Below, piece after piece: positions 24,426 to 34,220 of a DNA stretch of 64,000 nt; position 1 is the stretch's first letter, and each line of letters starts with the position of its first letter. A program made the translations under genes and the position numbers. Origin of the DNA: Nevskiaceae bacterium (GTDB lineage: Bacteria > Pseudomonadota > Gammaproteobacteria > Nevskiales > Nevskiaceae); the NCBI GenBank assembly GCA_004298465.1, contig SCRT01000014.1, forward strand, positions 62,001-126,000. Direction: 5' to 3'. The notes under the pieces are model-generated. The model had not been told where the DNA came from. It did not search any database and saw only the letters and a program-made list of their open reading frames with translations.

Positions 24426-25472
24426 TCAGATCAGCCGCGCATTGCGCAGTTCGCGCTTGAAGTAGGCGTAGTAGATCGGTGCGGCCACGATGCCGGGCAG
24501 CCCGAATGCCGCTTCCATCACCAGCATGGCCAACAGCAGTTCCCACGCCTGCGCGCGGATGTGCGAACCGATGATCTTGGCGTTCAGGAAATATTCGAGC
24601 TTGTGGATGGCGATGAGGAACACCAGAGACGCGATGGCAACACCTAGCGAGATCGTGAAGCTGATGGCGACGATCAACGTGTTGGAGATCAGATTCCCCA
24701 CGATCGGCAGCAGGCCGATGATGAAGGTGAGAACCACGAGCGTCTTGGCCAGCGGCAGGTGCACGCCGGCCAGCGGCAGGGCGACGAGCAGGTACAGCGC
24801 CGTGAAGCAGGCGTTGACGAGCGCGATCCAGCCTTGCGCGAGGATCACGCGGCGGAACGCGATGGCGAAGCGTGCGGAGGCGTGAACGACGGCTGCTGCA
24901 AGCGGCCCCGGCGTGCGCGTGGCAACGCTGCGATGCAGGGCCAGCAGGCCGCCGAGCACCATGCCGATCAGGATCTGGGCGGTCACCCGGCCGATTTCCC
25001 GCCCCGCCGAAGACAGGCTGGAGGAATGTGTGCTGAGCAGATTGCCCAGCATGTCCCGCAGTGCGGCGGCATTCGTCGGCAGGTATTCACCGATCCACGC
25101 CGGCAGCGAGGGCTGGATCTGGGCGAGCGCATCGGCGAGCTTGGTCAGCAGGGCGGGCGCCGCCGTGCTGCCGTGGCGCAGCAGGCTGGCGCTGCCCATG
25201 CCGGCCAGGATGAGCAGCGCGATCACCACCGCGGCCAGCAGGGCAATGGCCAGCGCGCGCGTGCGGCCAGGCGCCAATGCCGTGAAACGCAGGGACTTCT
25301 CCAGTACCGCGACGAGCTCGAACACGGCAAGGCCGCCGAGCAGGGCCGGCAGCAGATGCAGCCCGAGAATCATCATCAGCACGGCGGCCACCACCGCCCA
25401 CGTCAGCCACTGGCGGCGGGACGGGGAGGGCGGGAGCGTGGACAGGCTGGGCGCAGGGTTGGGAATTTCCAT
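24426..25472 (-). CDS. AI-2E/PerM-family transporter
   Basis: Integral membrane protein of 348 residues with about eight hydrophobic segments and a large central extracytoplasmic or amphipathic region, the arrangement of AI-2E (TqsA/PerM) transporters. The family's C-terminal half is recognisable: LVVLTFIIGLLPIVGNLIS and HKLEYFLNAKIIGSHI. PerM-like members have been tied to autoinducer-2 export, ion antiport or protease-linked roles, so the substrate here is open. It lies 61 bp upstream of the MDR oxidoreductase and about 10 bp downstream of the alpha/beta hydrolase, all on the minus strand. Confidence 0.85.
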   Translation of the reverse strand: MEIPNPAPSLSTLPPSPSRRQWLTWAVVAAVLMMILGLHLLPALLGGLAVFELVAVLEKSLRFTALAPGRTRALAIALLAAVVIALLILAGMGSASLLRHGSTAAPALLTKLADALAQIQPSLPAWIGEYLPTNAAALRDMLGNLLSTHSSSLSSAGREIGRVTAQILIGMVLGGLLALHRSVATRTPGPLAAAVVHASARFAIAFRRVILAQGWIALVNACFTALYLLVALPLAGVHLPLAKTLVVLTFIIGLLPIVGNLISNTLIVAISFTISLGVAIASLVFLIAIHKLEYFLNAKIIGSHIRAQAWELLLAMLVMEAAFGLPGIVAAPIYYAYFKRELRNARLI

Positions 25473-25482
25473 GCGAGACGGG

Positions 25483-26214
25483 TCAGTGTGCGGGTCCGGG
25501 AGGGGCGGATGGCGTGGCCAGAATGTCGGCCACGGTCCGCAGCACCTCCAAGCTGAGGACGAGGGTCAGATGGCTGCCGCCGACCTCGATGTTGCAGGTA
25601 CGCGGCGTTTCGGGTTCCAGACAGCAGCGCCAGTTGACGATGCCGTCGGCGCGGGTGTGAAGCGCATGACACGGGACGGCAGGCGGTTGCTGGTGGCGGT
25701 GAAAGCGGGCCCAGTCGATTTCCGGCCGCCGACCGCCGTTGGCGATGCGTAGCAGGGTGTGTAGGTTGTTGGCAGTCGGGTATCCGCTGAACGGGCTCCC
25801 GAGCGTGATGACTTCTCGCACCCACAGCGGATGATGGCGTGCCGCTTCGCGCACGAAGATGCCCCCTAGGCTCCAGCCGACAAGACTTACCGGGCCGTGC
25901 TGCCGGTACAGCCGCTCGATCTGGTTGTTCAGGCTAGCCCGCACGGTGGGCCGCATGCCGAGGTTGCGCCCGCATTCCCAGCCTTCCACCGCGTATCCCA
26001 GCCGCTGCAGGGCGCTGCGCAAGGGGCGGGTCATGCGATTCGTGGTGCCGAATCCAGGCACCATCAGCACGGCGTGTCCGTCGCCGCGCGGCAGGCCGTC
26101 CAGCAACCGGGTTGCACGCTGAAACGCAGGCCACGCCAACGCCACCCGCGCCTCGCCCAGCAGCAGGCGCAGCGAGGGGGCCTTGATCTCCGCCGGGGGC
26201 CAGGTTTCTGGCAT
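25483..26214 (-). CDS. Alpha/beta hydrolase, lipase/esterase-like
   Basis: 243-residue alpha/beta hydrolase. The nucleophile elbow is GWSLGG (Ser in LVGWSLGGIF), preceded by the oxyanion-hole strand VLMVPGFGTTNRM. The acid (HTRADGIVNW) and the catalytic His (GGSHLTLVL) follow in the usual order. No signal peptide is evident. It resembles esterases/lipases annotated as acyltransferase-like hydrolases. It is followed closely by the AI-2E-family gene on the same strand. Substrate unknown. Confidence 0.8.
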   Translation of the reverse strand: MPETWPPAEIKAPSLRLLLGEARVALAWPAFQRATRLLDGLPRGDGHAVLMVPGFGTTNRMTRPLRSALQRLGYAVEGWECGRNLGMRPTVRASLNNQIERLYRQHGPVSLVGWSLGGIFVREAARHHPLWVREVITLGSPFSGYPTANNLHTLLRIANGGRRPEIDWARFHRHQQPPAVPCHALHTRADGIVNWRCCLEPETPRTCNIEVGGSHLTLVLSLEVLRTVADILATPSAPPGPAH

Positions 26215-26238
26215 GTCGCGCGTCTAGTGGCTCAGGCC

Positions 26239-26613
26239 TTAACCCGGGGGCCAGCGGAACGGGCGTCCGGCCAGCACGTGCACGTGCAGGTGGAACACGG
26301 ACTGTCCGGCGTCGGCGCCGCTGTTGATGACCACGCGGTATGCATCACCGTAGCCTTTTTCGACGGCCAAGCGGTTTGCCACCAGCAGCAGATGGCCGAG
26401 CAGCGCCTGGTCTTCCGCTGTCGCATCTACGAGGCGCGGCAGCGGCTTGCGCGGGATCACAAGCAGATGCAGCGGAGCGCCGGGATTGATGTCCTCGATG
26501 GCCACGCACTGGTTGTCTTCGTGGACGAATTTGCCTGGCAGTTCGCGGTCGATGATGCGCTGGAACAAAGTCTTTGCGGGAGTCTTTCCAGGCGTATTCT
26601 CTGGGGGCACCAT
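26239..26613 (-). CDS. hinT: HIT-family purine nucleoside phosphoramidase (HinT-like)
   Basis: Histidine-triad protein of 124 residues from the ATG at 26613, which has GGAG about seven bases upstream; an ATG at 26643 is also in frame. The active site FHLHVHVLAGR carries the H-x-H-x-H triad. IIDRELPGKFVHEDNQCVA, INPGAPLHLLVIPRKPL and VVINSGADAGQSV are the other HinT blocks. It hydrolyses AMP-lysine or nucleoside phosphoramidates in the cytoplasm. It is divergent from msbA, with about 95 bp between. Confidence 0.9.
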   Translation of the reverse strand: MVPPENTPGKTPAKTLFQRIIDRELPGKFVHEDNQCVAIEDINPGAPLHLLVIPRKPLPRLVDATAEDQALLGHLLLVANRLAVEKGYGDAYRVVINSGADAGQSVFHLHVHVLAGRPFRWPPG

Positions 26614-26708
26614 CAGCAAGCTCCATACCGTGTGTGGGGCCATCAGTGTAGTTCACGTGCGTGGCGGAGTTGCTACCATCGCGGCGTTTCCTTCCAGGAT
26701 GACGGTGC

Positions 26709-28490
26709 GTGGACGAACGCAGCACAGGGGATTACCGCCAGGGCCGGGTTTATCTGCGGCTGTTGGGCGTGGCTCGGCCGTATGCCGCCGTGTTCGCGCT
26801 CGCGCTACTGTGCATGGTGCTGTTTGCCGCGACCGACGTGACCGTGGCGCGGCTCATCAAGCCGCTCACGGACGGCAGTTTCATCGCCCACGATGCCGCC
26901 ACGATCCGCTGGATCCCGTGGGCCATCCTCGGGGTGTTCGTGGTGCGCGGGCTGGCGGGCTTCGGCTCCGCCTACGGCATGGCGTGGGTCGGGCAGAACG
27001 TGGTGCGCATCCTGCGCGACCGCATCTTTGCGCATCTGCTGGCCGTGCCGGTGGCCCACCACGACCGCCGCCGCATTGCCGATCTGCAGACCAAGCTCAC
27101 TTACCACGCCGGCCAGGTCGCCGATACCGCCACCGGCGTGCTCACGTCCGTGGTGCGCGACGGCTGCTCTGCGATCGGCCTGATCGGGTTGATGTTCTAC
27201 ACGAGCTGGCGGCTGGCGCTGTTCAGCCTGCTGATCGCGCCGTTTCTCAGCGTCCTGTTCTCGTGGGTGAACCGCCGCTTCAAGCTGCTTTCGCAACGCA
27301 TCCAGGACTCGGTGGCGGGCATCACGCATTCCGCGGACGAGGCCATCACCGGGCGCCGGGTGGTCAAGGTCTACGGTGGCGAAACGCTGGTGATGGCGGC
27401 GTTCGCGCGGCTCAACGCCTATCTGTGTCGCCAGAACGTGAAGCTGGCCAGCGCCGGGGCGGCAAGCAACGGCACGATGGAAATGATCGCCGCCGTCGGC
27501 GTGGCGGCGCTGGTGTACCTGGCGACGCTGCCGTCGCTGCGGACTGAGCTGACGCCGGGCGCGTTCGTCTCCTTCATCGGCGCCATGCTGCTGCTGCGTC
27601 AGCCGATGGCATCGATGACGGGTCTGGCGCAGCGCTGGCAGGCTGGTATCGTTGCCGGGCGCGAACTGTTCCAGTTCCTCGACACGCCCACGGAGCGGGA
27701 CGACGGCACGCGCACGGTGCAGCGCGCCGTCGGGCATCTGAGTTTCGAGCGTGTCGTCTTTCGCTATCCGGGCGCGGAAGACGCGGCGCTGAAAGGCATC
27801 GACCTGGAACTGCGCGCCGGCCAGCGCGTGGCGCTCGTGGGTCGTTCCGGCAGCGGCAAGTCCACGCTCATGTCGCTGATTCCGCGTTTCTACGACCCGC
27901 AGCAGGGCAGCGTGAAGCTCGACGGCCACGACCTGCGCGACTACCAGCTTCGTGACCTGCGCCGCCAGATCGCGCTCGTCGACCAGAACGTCGTGCTGTT
28001 CGATGCCTCCATCGCCGACAACATCGCCTACGGACTGGAACCGCGCCCTTCCGATGCCCGCATCCTCGAAGTGGCAAAGCAGGCCAACGCCCTGCCGTTC
28101 ATCGAAAAACTGCCGGAAGGCCTTGATGCCCAGGTCGGCCAGCGCGGCGCCATGCTGTCCGGTGGTGAACGCCAGCGCGTGACGATCGCCCGCGCGTTGT
28201 TGAAGGACGCGCCGATCCTGTTGCTGGACGAAGCGACTTCGGCACTCGACAGCGAGTCCGAGCATCTCGTCCAGGAAGCGCTGGACCGCCTCATGGCCGG
28301 GCGCACCACGCTGGTGATCGCACACCGCCTGTCCACGGTGCAGGACGCCGACCAGATCGTGGTCATGGACCGCGGGCAAGTGGTGGAAGCCGGGCGCCAC
28401 GCCGAGCTGATGGCGCGCGGCGGTGAGTACGCGGCGTTGCACCGGCTGCAGTTTCGCGAAACCGATGCCGAAGCCGACGCGGAAACATGA
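26709..28490 (+). CDS. msbA: Lipid A export ATP-binding/permease protein MsbA
   Basis: Half-size ABC exporter of 593 residues that flips lipid A-core across the inner membrane. The transmembrane domain (1-330, six helices) is followed by the ATPase domain: Walker A VGRSGSGKST, signature MLSGGERQRVTIARAL, Walker B ILLLDEATSALD and an H-loop in VIAHRLSTV. The GTG start at 26709 gives a normal N-terminus. lpxK follows ten bases after the stop, the conserved msbA-lpxK order, so this is the lead gene of the lipid A/Kdo operon. Confidence 0.95.
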   Translation: MDERSTGDYRQGRVYLRLLGVARPYAAVFALALLCMVLFAATDVTVARLIKPLTDGSFIAHDAATIRWIPWAILGVFVVRGLAGFGSAYGMAWVGQNVVRILRDRIFAHLLAVPVAHHDRRRIADLQTKLTYHAGQVADTATGVLTSVVRDGCSAIGLIGLMFYTSWRLALFSLLIAPFLSVLFSWVNRRFKLLSQRIQDSVAGITHSADEAITGRRVVKVYGGETLVMAAFARLNAYLCRQNVKLASAGAASNGTMEMIAAVGVAALVYLATLPSLRTELTPGAFVSFIGAMLLLRQPMASMTGLAQRWQAGIVAGRELFQFLDTPTERDDGTRTVQRAVGHLSFERVVFRYPGAEDAALKGIDLELRAGQRVALVGRSGSGKSTLMSLIPRFYDPQQGSVKLDGHDLRDYQLRDLRRQIALVDQNVVLFDASIADNIAYGLEPRPSDARILEVAKQANALPFIEKLPEGLDAQVGQRGAMLSGGERQRVTIARALLKDAPILLLDEATSALDSESEHLVQEALDRLMAGRTTLVIAHRLSTVQDADQIVVMDRGQVVEAGRHAELMARGGEYAALHRLQFRETDAEADAET

Positions 28491-28500
28491 GCCGCCGGGC

Positions 28501-29526
28501 GTGAACCGCGCGCTGGAACGCATCTGGTATCAGTCGGTGCGGCCGCCGTGGCTGCTGCGGTCGTTGTCCCGGCTGTACGCGCGGATCGCCGACCGCCGTG
28601 CCGCGCGGCACAAGGCTGCCGCCGTGCGCTTGCCGGTGCCGGTGGTCGTGGTGGGCAACGTCGCGGTCGGCGGCACCGGCAAGACGCCCTGCGTACTGTG
28701 GGTGGTGCGCTTGCTGCAGGAACGCGGCCATCGGCCCGGTATCCTCAGCCGCGGCTATCGAGGCCGCGGGCCATTCCCCTGTGTCGTCACCGCGGCGACC
28801 ACGGCGCGCACTTGCGGTGACGAGCCGTTACTGCTGGCACGGCGTTCCGGCGTGCCCGTGGTGTGCGCGCCGGACCGGATAGCGGCCGGGCGCACGCTGC
28901 TGGCGGCATTTCCCGACGTCGACGTGCTGGTGTGCGATGACGGCCTGCAGCATTACGCGTTGGCGCGTGATCTCGAATTCTGCGTCGTGGATGGCGTCCG
29001 CGGCTTCGGCAACGGCTGGCGCCTGCCAGCCGGCCCACTGCGCGAAATGCCGGAACGTGCCGCGCGTTGCGCACTGCAACTCGTCAACGGCGGGGCGGCT
29101 GCTGGCGGCGGGTCAGGCGCCGTGCGTTTCGACCTCGAACTGGGCATGGCACAGCGCGTCGGCGGCCCGCAACAGCGCCCGCTGGCGGAATTCGCCGCCG
29201 GCCCGGTGTATGCCGTCGCCGGCATCGGGCGGCCGGAACGCTTCTTCGCCGCGTTGCGCGCAGCGGGGCTGGCGCCCGTCACGCGCGCATTTGCCGACCA
29301 CCACGCCTATCGTGCGCAGGACTTCGCGTTCGCCGGCGGCGCGCCGGTGCTGATGACGGAAAAGGACGCCGTGAAGTGCGAAGCGCTGGGCGTGGCGGCG
29401 CTCTGGTCCGTGCCGGCCACAGTCCGCGCCACGGTCAGCGATGCGGCGCGTGTGACACAATGCTTGGCGCGCGTGTTCGACTCCGCGCCTGCTGCCTCCC
29501 ACCCATCCACGCAAGCCTCGCCGTGA
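28501..29526 (+). CDS. lpxK: Tetraacyldisaccharide 4'-kinase
   Basis: Membrane-associated kinase (341 residues from GTG at 28501) that adds the 4'-phosphate to the lipid A precursor. The P-loop [15 protein letters not shown] is typical of LpxK, as is the segment [11 protein letters not shown]. The catalytic Asp lies in [13 protein letters not shown], and MTEKDAVKC is another family block. The neighbours are msbA upstream, ten bases away, and a tyrosine-phosphatase-like gene downstream whose GTG overlaps the lpxK stop by four bases. The upstream part of the open frame overlaps msbA and is not used. Confidence 0.94.
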   Translation: MNRALERIWYQSVRPPWLLRSLSRLYARIADRRAARHKAAAVRLPVPVVVVGNVAVGGTGKTPCVLWVVRLLQERGHRPGILSRGYRGRGPFPCVVTAATTARTCGDEPLLLARRSGVPVVCAPDRIAAGRTLLAAFPDVDVLVCDDGLQHYALARDLEFCVVDGVRGFGNGWRLPAGPLREMPERAARCALQLVNGGAAAGGGSGAVRFDLELGMAQRVGGPQQRPLAEFAAGPVYAVAGIGRPERFFAALRAAGLAPVTRAFADHHAYRAQDFAFAGGAPVLMTEKDAVKCEALGVAALWSVPATVRATVSDAARVTQCLARVFDSAPAASHPSTQASP

Positions 29527-30224
29527 CCGAACCTGTGCCGCGCGCCGTCGATTCCGCGCCTGAACTACCGCTACTTGGGTTCTGGCCGCGCATCGGCGCA
29601 TGGCTGAACATGCTGTTTGTCGATCACTCGATCTTCCGTTTCTTCTTCAACCTGCGACAGGCGGTTGCGCCTGGTGTGTATCGTTCCAGCCACCCCATGC
29701 CCTACCAGTTGCGGCGTGGTGCACGGGCTGGGGTGAAGACTGTGCTCAATCTGCGCGGCGCGGAGGCGCACATCGGCTCGAACCGGCTGGAATGGGACAC
29801 GGCGCAGCGCTGCGGCCTCATGGTCGTGCACTTCCCGCTTGGCTCGCGCGACGCGCCTGCTGCGGAAGAGGTGCTGGGGCTGGTTCAAGCGTTTGAAACG
29901 CTGGAATACCCGCTGTGGTTCCATTGCAAGTCGGGCGCCGACCGTGCCGGTTTTGTCGCGGCCGTCTACCAGCTCGTCTGTGCCGGAAAACCGCTGGCTG
30001 AGGCGCGCCGCGAGCTGCGTTTCTGGTGGCACGGCCATGTGCGGCAGGCCAAGACCGGCATCCTCGACCACTTCCTCGACTGCTACGAAGCGGAATTCAA
30101 GCGCGATGGCATCGGCTTCGTCGACTGGCTGCGCACGCGCTACGACCGCGATGCCGTGCGCCGCTCGTTCCGTGAGCAGTGGTGGGCGGCGATGTTCGTG
30201 GACCGCGTCCTGCACCGTGAATGA
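29523..30224 (+). CDS. Tyrosine/dual-specificity phosphatase-like protein in the lipid A/Kdo operon
   Basis: 233-residue cytoplasmic or membrane-associated phosphatase of the Cys-based PTP fold. The P-loop is HCKSGADRAGF (His134, Cys135, Arg141) and a candidate general acid is Asp110 in FPLGSRDAP. An amphipathic N-terminal stretch (WLNMLFVDHSIFRFFFNL) could sit on the membrane. The GTG start overlaps the lpxK stop (GTGA), so it is translated with lpxK, and ycaR-kdsB follow 39 bp later. Caulobacter CtpA, a PTP-family protein, is implicated in lipid A phosphate processing, so a lipid phosphatase role is possible here. A protein phosphatase role cannot be excluded. Confidence 0.82.
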   Translation: MTEPVPRAVDSAPELPLLGFWPRIGAWLNMLFVDHSIFRFFFNLRQAVAPGVYRSSHPMPYQLRRGARAGVKTVLNLRGAEAHIGSNRLEWDTAQRCGLMVVHFPLGSRDAPAAEEVLGLVQAFETLEYPLWFHCKSGADRAGFVAAVYQLVCAGKPLAEARRELRFWWHGHVRQAKTGILDHFLDCYEAEFKRDGIGFVDWLRTRYDRDAVRRSFREQWWAAMFVDRVLHRE

Positions 30225-30263
30225 GGTATGCGAGAATGCCGGCGTTTCCAGCGTTGGTCTGCC

Positions 30264-30455
30264 ATGAACATCGATAAACGCCTGCTTGACATCCTCGTCT
30301 GCCCGGTCAGCAAAGCGCCGCTGGAGTGGCACCCCGACACTCAGGAACTCGTTTGCCGTGCTTCCCGGCTCGCCTACCCGGTGCGCGACGGCATCCCCGT
30401 GATGCTGGAAGAAGAAGCTCGCCCGCTCACGGACGAAGAATTGGCGCGCAAGTGA
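30264..30455 (+). CDS. ycaR: Trm112-family protein YcaR
   Basis: 63-residue protein of the Trm112/YcaR group. It opens with [19 protein letters not shown] and ends with [17 protein letters not shown], the two conserved blocks. Only Cys13 and a second Cys near residue 31 are present, so the complete four-Cys zinc site of eukaryotic Trm112 is not kept, as in other proteobacterial YcaR. It sits directly before kdsB, whose GTG overlaps its stop by three bases, exactly as in enterobacteria. The role is unknown; it may be a small partner of a cytoplasmic enzyme. Confidence 0.9.
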   Translation: MNIDKRLLDILVCPVSKAPLEWHPDTQELVCRASRLAYPVRDGIPVMLEEEARPLTDEELARK

Positions 30456-31219
30456 AATTCTTCGTCGTCGTGCCGGCGCGTATCGGCTCCACACGCCTGC
30501 CGCGCAAGGTGCTGCGTGACCTTGCCGGGCGCCCGCTGCTGCGATGGACGTGGCAGGCGGCCTGCCGTTCCGGCGCGCAACGCGTTGTGGTGGCCACCGA
30601 CAGCACCGAAGTCGTCGCCGCCTGCCGCGCGTTCGGCGCCGACGTGTGCATGACGTCCGCTGCACACCAGTCCGGCACCGACCGTGCAGCGGAAGTGGCG
30701 CGCAGTGAAAACTGGGACGACGACGCCATCGTCGTGAACCTGCAGGGCGACGAGCCCCTGATGCCGCCGGAACTTGTGCAGCGCACGGCGGCGCTGCTGG
30801 ATGCGGACCATGAAGCGCAGATCGCGACGTTGGCGCACCCCCTGCACCGCGTCGAGGACTGGGCGAATCCGAATTTCGTCAAGGTTGTGCGCAACGTGAA
30901 AGGGCAGGCGCTGTATTTCTCCCGTGCACGCATTCCGTGGCGACGCGACGGAGTGAGCACCACTCCACCGCTGCCGGGGCACGGGCTGGCCGTGCGCCAC
31001 ATGGGGCTGTATGCCTACCGTGTCGGCGCGCTCAAGCGTTTTGCCGCGCTGCCGCCTTCAAGGCTGGAGCAGTGCGAAGCCCTCGAACAATTGCGCGCAC
31101 TGGAAAACGGCTTCGTCATCAGTGTCGGCATCGTCGATCACGAGCCGCCGCGGGGCGTGGATACGGAGGCTGATCTCGCTTTGGTTGCCGCGCAGTTGCG
31201 ACAGGCCGGCAGCAGCTGA
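30452..31219 (+). CDS. kdsB: 3-deoxy-manno-octulosonate cytidylyltransferase
   Basis: CMP-Kdo synthetase of 255 residues, activating Kdo for lipid A decoration. The nucleotide-binding N-terminus reads [32 protein letters not shown] is the metal-binding block, and [18 protein letters not shown] and [16 protein letters not shown] are typical downstream segments. The GTG start at 30452 overlaps ycaR, and no other start is plausible. It is the last gene of the msbA-lpxK-PTP-ycaR-kdsB run; a structured 319-bp spacer follows before the convergent rne. Confidence 0.95.
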   Translation: MKFFVVVPARIGSTRLPRKVLRDLAGRPLLRWTWQAACRSGAQRVVVATDSTEVVAACRAFGADVCMTSAAHQSGTDRAAEVARSENWDDDAIVVNLQGDEPLMPPELVQRTAALLDADHEAQIATLAHPLHRVEDWANPNFVKVVRNVKGQALYFSRARIPWRRDGVSTTPPLPGHGLAVRHMGLYAYRVGALKRFAALPPSRLEQCEALEQLRALENGFVISVGIVDHEPPRGVDTEADLALVAAQLRQAGSS

Positions 31220-31340
31220 GCTACCTAAGCCCCTCGTAGGGGATCGAAGACTGGAAATCAGGGATCCGGATCGGGAGCTTGAGAGCAAAACGGATGTGTC
31301 CGGGAGCTGTCATGTAGCTTTTCGCAATCCTCTCGGACTC

Positions 31341-31424
31341 ACTGCCCCGGCTGACAACCACCCCGCCCTATGGGCCTCCCTCCTGTCGTGGAAGGGTGGA
31401 TGCGGCAGGCGGACACGGGGCAGT
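31341..31424. ncRNA. Nested stem-loop element, possible structured RNA
   Basis: ACTGCCCCG (31341-31349) pairs with CGGGGCAGT (31416-31424). Inside it CCACCC pairs with GGGTGG and GCCC-TAT-GGGC forms a small hairpin, giving a compact multi-stem fold. No promoter is recognised, so it may be part of the kdsB or rne 3' UTR rather than a separate RNA. Confidence 0.3.
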
Positions 31425-31490
31425 CGTGGGTGTGGCGCCGATCCTGACCGAGGCCTGTCTGCGGTAGCTCAGGCGCCGTTGGTGCTGGCC

Positions 31491-31521
31491 CGGGAACGCC
31501 GGTCGAAGACCGGTGCTCCCG
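31491..31521 (-). terminator. Hairpin just downstream of rne, no T-tract
   Basis: CGGGAACGCCGGTC pairs with GACCGGTGCTCCCG around GAA with one mismatch and one G-T pair. It starts 18 bp after the rne stop. On the minus strand there is no T run, so it may stabilise the mRNA end or act with another factor. Confidence 0.4.
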
Positions 31522-31538
31522 AGTGTTGCCGTGCGCGC

Positions 31539-34220
31539 TCAGTCTGCGGTTTCGGTCGGCTTGGCCGGAGCCGCGACGGGCGCTTCGTGGGCGGATGGCA
31601 CCGCCGGTGCCGGAACTGGCGGCTGCTGTGGAGCGAGTTGCGGTACCTGAACAGGCGCAGACGCAGCGACGGGGGGCGGCTGGATGGCTGGTGCCGGAGC
31701 TTCCGTGTGCGGTGCTGGGCTTTGCGGTGTCTGCGCTGCCGGGGCGTCCACGCGTGCGGCTGCGGCACGTGCGGCGGGGTTGGCGGAAGGCAAGCCATCC
31801 AGCTCCGGTGTACCGCCGAAGTCGTCGTCGAAATCGACGCTGGATGTGGCGTCGTGCCGGTCGTTGTTCACATCGGTTGCTGCGGAATCACCGTTGGCGT
31901 CGCGCCCGCCACGCCCACCGCGCCCGCCACGGCCACGACGCCCGCGCCGGCGTCGACCGCTGCGCTGGGTTTCACTGGCTTCGCCGGACACCGGGGCAGC
32001 AGGCCCGTTGCCGGGAGTCGTTTGGCTGGCCGCTGGTGCAGAAGTCGTTCCACTGGTGGCTGGTGTGCTGTCGGTGCGTTCTTCACCGACTTGTGGTGCC
32101 GCGGGTTTAGCCGTATCCGCGCGAGGTTGTGAATCCGGGCCTGCGCCGTTGCGCGGCTGTGCCTGACGGTCGGTGTCGCGGCGATTGCTGTTGCTGTTCT
32201 GTGCACCGTCCGTACCGTTGGGGTTGTTGCCGTTGCCATTGGAGCGGCGCTTGTTGCCGTTGTTGCCACGGCTGGTTGAGCGTGGATCGCTTGCGTCCTT
32301 GCTGTTGTCGCGCTGTGCCTGCCCGCGGCGATTTCCATCATTCTGTCCGCCGCTGCGGCCACGCCGGTCACGGTTGGCATTGTTGTGGCCGCGTCCGCCG
32401 CTGCCGTGGCGTGCGTCGGTGTGCGGCGCGGAGCTGCGTGAAGCACCGCTGCGGCGACGGGTCCCCGTGTCGGAGTTGTCCGTTGCTGCCGGCTGTCGGC
32501 GACCGAGGCCGAGCCAGCCGAGCAGGCGCTGCCAGAACGAGGTCGTCACCACGACCGGCGCAGCGGCGGCAACCGGAGCCGCGCCCGGATCGGGGGCGTC
32601 GAGCGGCAGCGGTGCCGGGGCGTCGGGCAGGACTTCGCGGACAGCCGGTAGCGGTGCTTTCCCGGGTGTGGGGTTTTCGCCGCGCTTTGCCCGGTTTTCC
32701 GCCTCGAAATCCTGCGCCAGCGCATAGCTCAAGCCTGTGGTTTCCGGCTGGCCGCGGCCATCGGCGCGGATGCGCTGGATATCGAAGTGCGGCGTGAGCA
32801 GCGTTTCGTTGGGGATGAGCGTGACGAACTCGTTGTAGCGCTCGGCCAGCTCGTTGACGCCGCTGCGCTTCTCGTTGAGGAGGAAGGTGGCGACGTCCAC
32901 CGGCAGCTGCGCGATTACGCCGGCAGTGCGGTCCTTCATGCACTCTTCCTCGATCAGGCGCAGGACGGACAGCGACAGGGACTCGACGGAACGCACCGCG
33001 CCGCGGCCTTCGCAGCGCGGGCAGGTGTCCAGGCTGTGCTCACCAAGGCTTGGGCGCAGGCGCTGGCGCGACATTTCCATCAGCCCGAAACGTGAGAGAT
33101 GGCCGATCTGCACACGCGCGCGGTCGATCGCGCAGGCCTGTGCCAGGTGCTGCTCGACGTCGCGCTGGTTGCGGCTGGGGCCCATGTCGATGAAGTCCAC
33201 GACGACCAAGCCGCCGAGATCACGCAGTCGCAACTGGCGCGCGACTTCGTCGGCAGCCTCAAGGTTCGTCTTGTAGGCCGTCTCCTCGATGCCGCCGCTG
33301 CCGGTGGATTTCGCGGAGTTGACGTCGATGGCGGTGAGCGCCTCGGTGCGGTCGATGACGATGGAACCGCCGGACGGCAGGCGCACGAGGCGCTGGTGCG
33401 CGGACTCGATCTGGGACTCGATCTGGTAGCGCGAGAACAGCGGAATGTTGTCTCGGTACAGCTTGAGCTTCGGCAGCTCCCCGGGCATGGAGTATTCCAT
33501 CTGCGTGCGCGCCTGTTCGTAGACTTCCACGCTGTCGACGATGACTTCGCCGATGTCCGGGCGCAGGTAGTCACGCAGCGCACGCAAAACGATGTTGTTT
33601 TCCTGGTAGATCAGGAACGGCGCCTTACGCGCGGCAGCGGCTTCGCTGATCGCGTTCCAGATGCTGACGAGGTGGTTCAGGTCCCACTGCAGTTCTTCGG
33701 CGCTGCGGCCGATGCCGTTGGTGCGGACGATGACGCCCATGCCGTCCGGGATATCGAGACCGGCCATGGCCTCGCGTAGCTCTTCCCGCTGCGCGCCTTC
33801 GGCGCGACGGCTGATGCCCTCGACTTTCGGGCTGTTCGGCATCAACACCAGAAACCGGCCCGCGAGACTGGCGAAAGTCGTCAGCGCCGCACCCTTGTTG
33901 CCGCGCTCGTCCTTTTCGACCTGGACGATGAGCTCCTGTCCTTCGGAGAGCTGCTCGCGGGTGTTGTGGTTGCCGGGCTCGCCCTTCAGGTAATCCTTTG
34001 CGACTTCCTTGAGCGGCAGGAAGCCGTGGCGTTCCGCGCCATAGTCGACGAAACACGCTTCGAGGCTGGGCTCGACGCGTGTTATGCGACCCTTGTAGAA
34101 ATTGGATTTACGCTGTTCGTGGCTCGCTGTATCGATATCGAGGTCGAACAATTGCTGTCCGTCGACGATTGCCACACGCAATTCTTCGCGCTGCGTGGCA
34201 TTGATGAGGATTCTTTTCAT
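31539..34220 (-). CDS. rne: Ribonuclease E
   Basis: 893-residue endoribonuclease, the core of the RNA degradosome. From the ATG at 34220 ([19 protein letters not shown]), the order is an S1 domain (about 35-120), RNase H-like and DNase I-like parts, and the catalytic aspartates in [11 protein letters not shown] and [15 protein letters not shown]. The zinc-link is [10 protein letters not shown]. Beyond residue 520 the chain is a low-complexity, Arg/Gly/Asn- and Pro-rich scaffold that includes an RG-rich stretch near 760-790 and a Pro/Ala-rich C-terminus. These regions normally bind RNA, helicase or PNPase. It is divergent from rluC, with a 262-bp shared upstream region. Confidence 0.95.
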   Translation of the reverse strand: MKRILINATQREELRVAIVDGQQLFDLDIDTASHEQRKSNFYKGRITRVEPSLEACFVDYGAERHGFLPLKEVAKDYLKGEPGNHNTREQLSEGQELIVQVEKDERGNKGAALTTFASLAGRFLVLMPNSPKVEGISRRAEGAQREELREAMAGLDIPDGMGVIVRTNGIGRSAEELQWDLNHLVSIWNAISEAAAARKAPFLIYQENNIVLRALRDYLRPDIGEVIVDSVEVYEQARTQMEYSMPGELPKLKLYRDNIPLFSRYQIESQIESAHQRLVRLPSGGSIVIDRTEALTAIDVNSAKSTGSGGIEETAYKTNLEAADEVARQLRLRDLGGLVVVDFIDMGPSRNQRDVEQHLAQACAIDRARVQIGHLSRFGLMEMSRQRLRPSLGEHSLDTCPRCEGRGAVRSVESLSLSVLRLIEEECMKDRTAGVIAQLPVDVATFLLNEKRSGVNELAERYNEFVTLIPNETLLTPHFDIQRIRADGRGQPETTGLSYALAQDFEAENRAKRGENPTPGKAPLPAVREVLPDAPAPLPLDAPDPGAAPVAAAAPVVVTTSFWQRLLGWLGLGRRQPAATDNSDTGTRRRSGASRSSAPHTDARHGSGGRGHNNANRDRRGRSGGQNDGNRRGQAQRDNSKDASDPRSTSRGNNGNKRRSNGNGNNPNGTDGAQNSNSNRRDTDRQAQPRNGAGPDSQPRADTAKPAAPQVGEERTDSTPATSGTTSAPAASQTTPGNGPAAPVSGEASETQRSGRRRRGRRGRGGRGGRGGRDANGDSAATDVNNDRHDATSSVDFDDDFGGTPELDGLPSANPAARAAAARVDAPAAQTPQSPAPHTEAPAPAIQPPPVAASAPVQVPQLAPQQPPVPAPAVPSAHEAPVAAPAKPTETAD

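Larger units (their letters stand above)
31220..31538. other. Structured spacer between convergent kdsB and rne
   Basis: 319 bp without an ORF of its own. It contains nested inverted repeats at 31341-31424 and a long imperfect hairpin at 31491-31521 just after the rne stop. No T-tract terminator is seen for either gene. The first 120 bp show only a weak CCCC/GGGG hairpin near 31228. Confidence 0.5.

Noticed and set aside
26805-28523. 572-codon minus-strand frame opposite msbA
   Set aside because: Composition typical of antisense frames and no domain recognised; msbA is certain.
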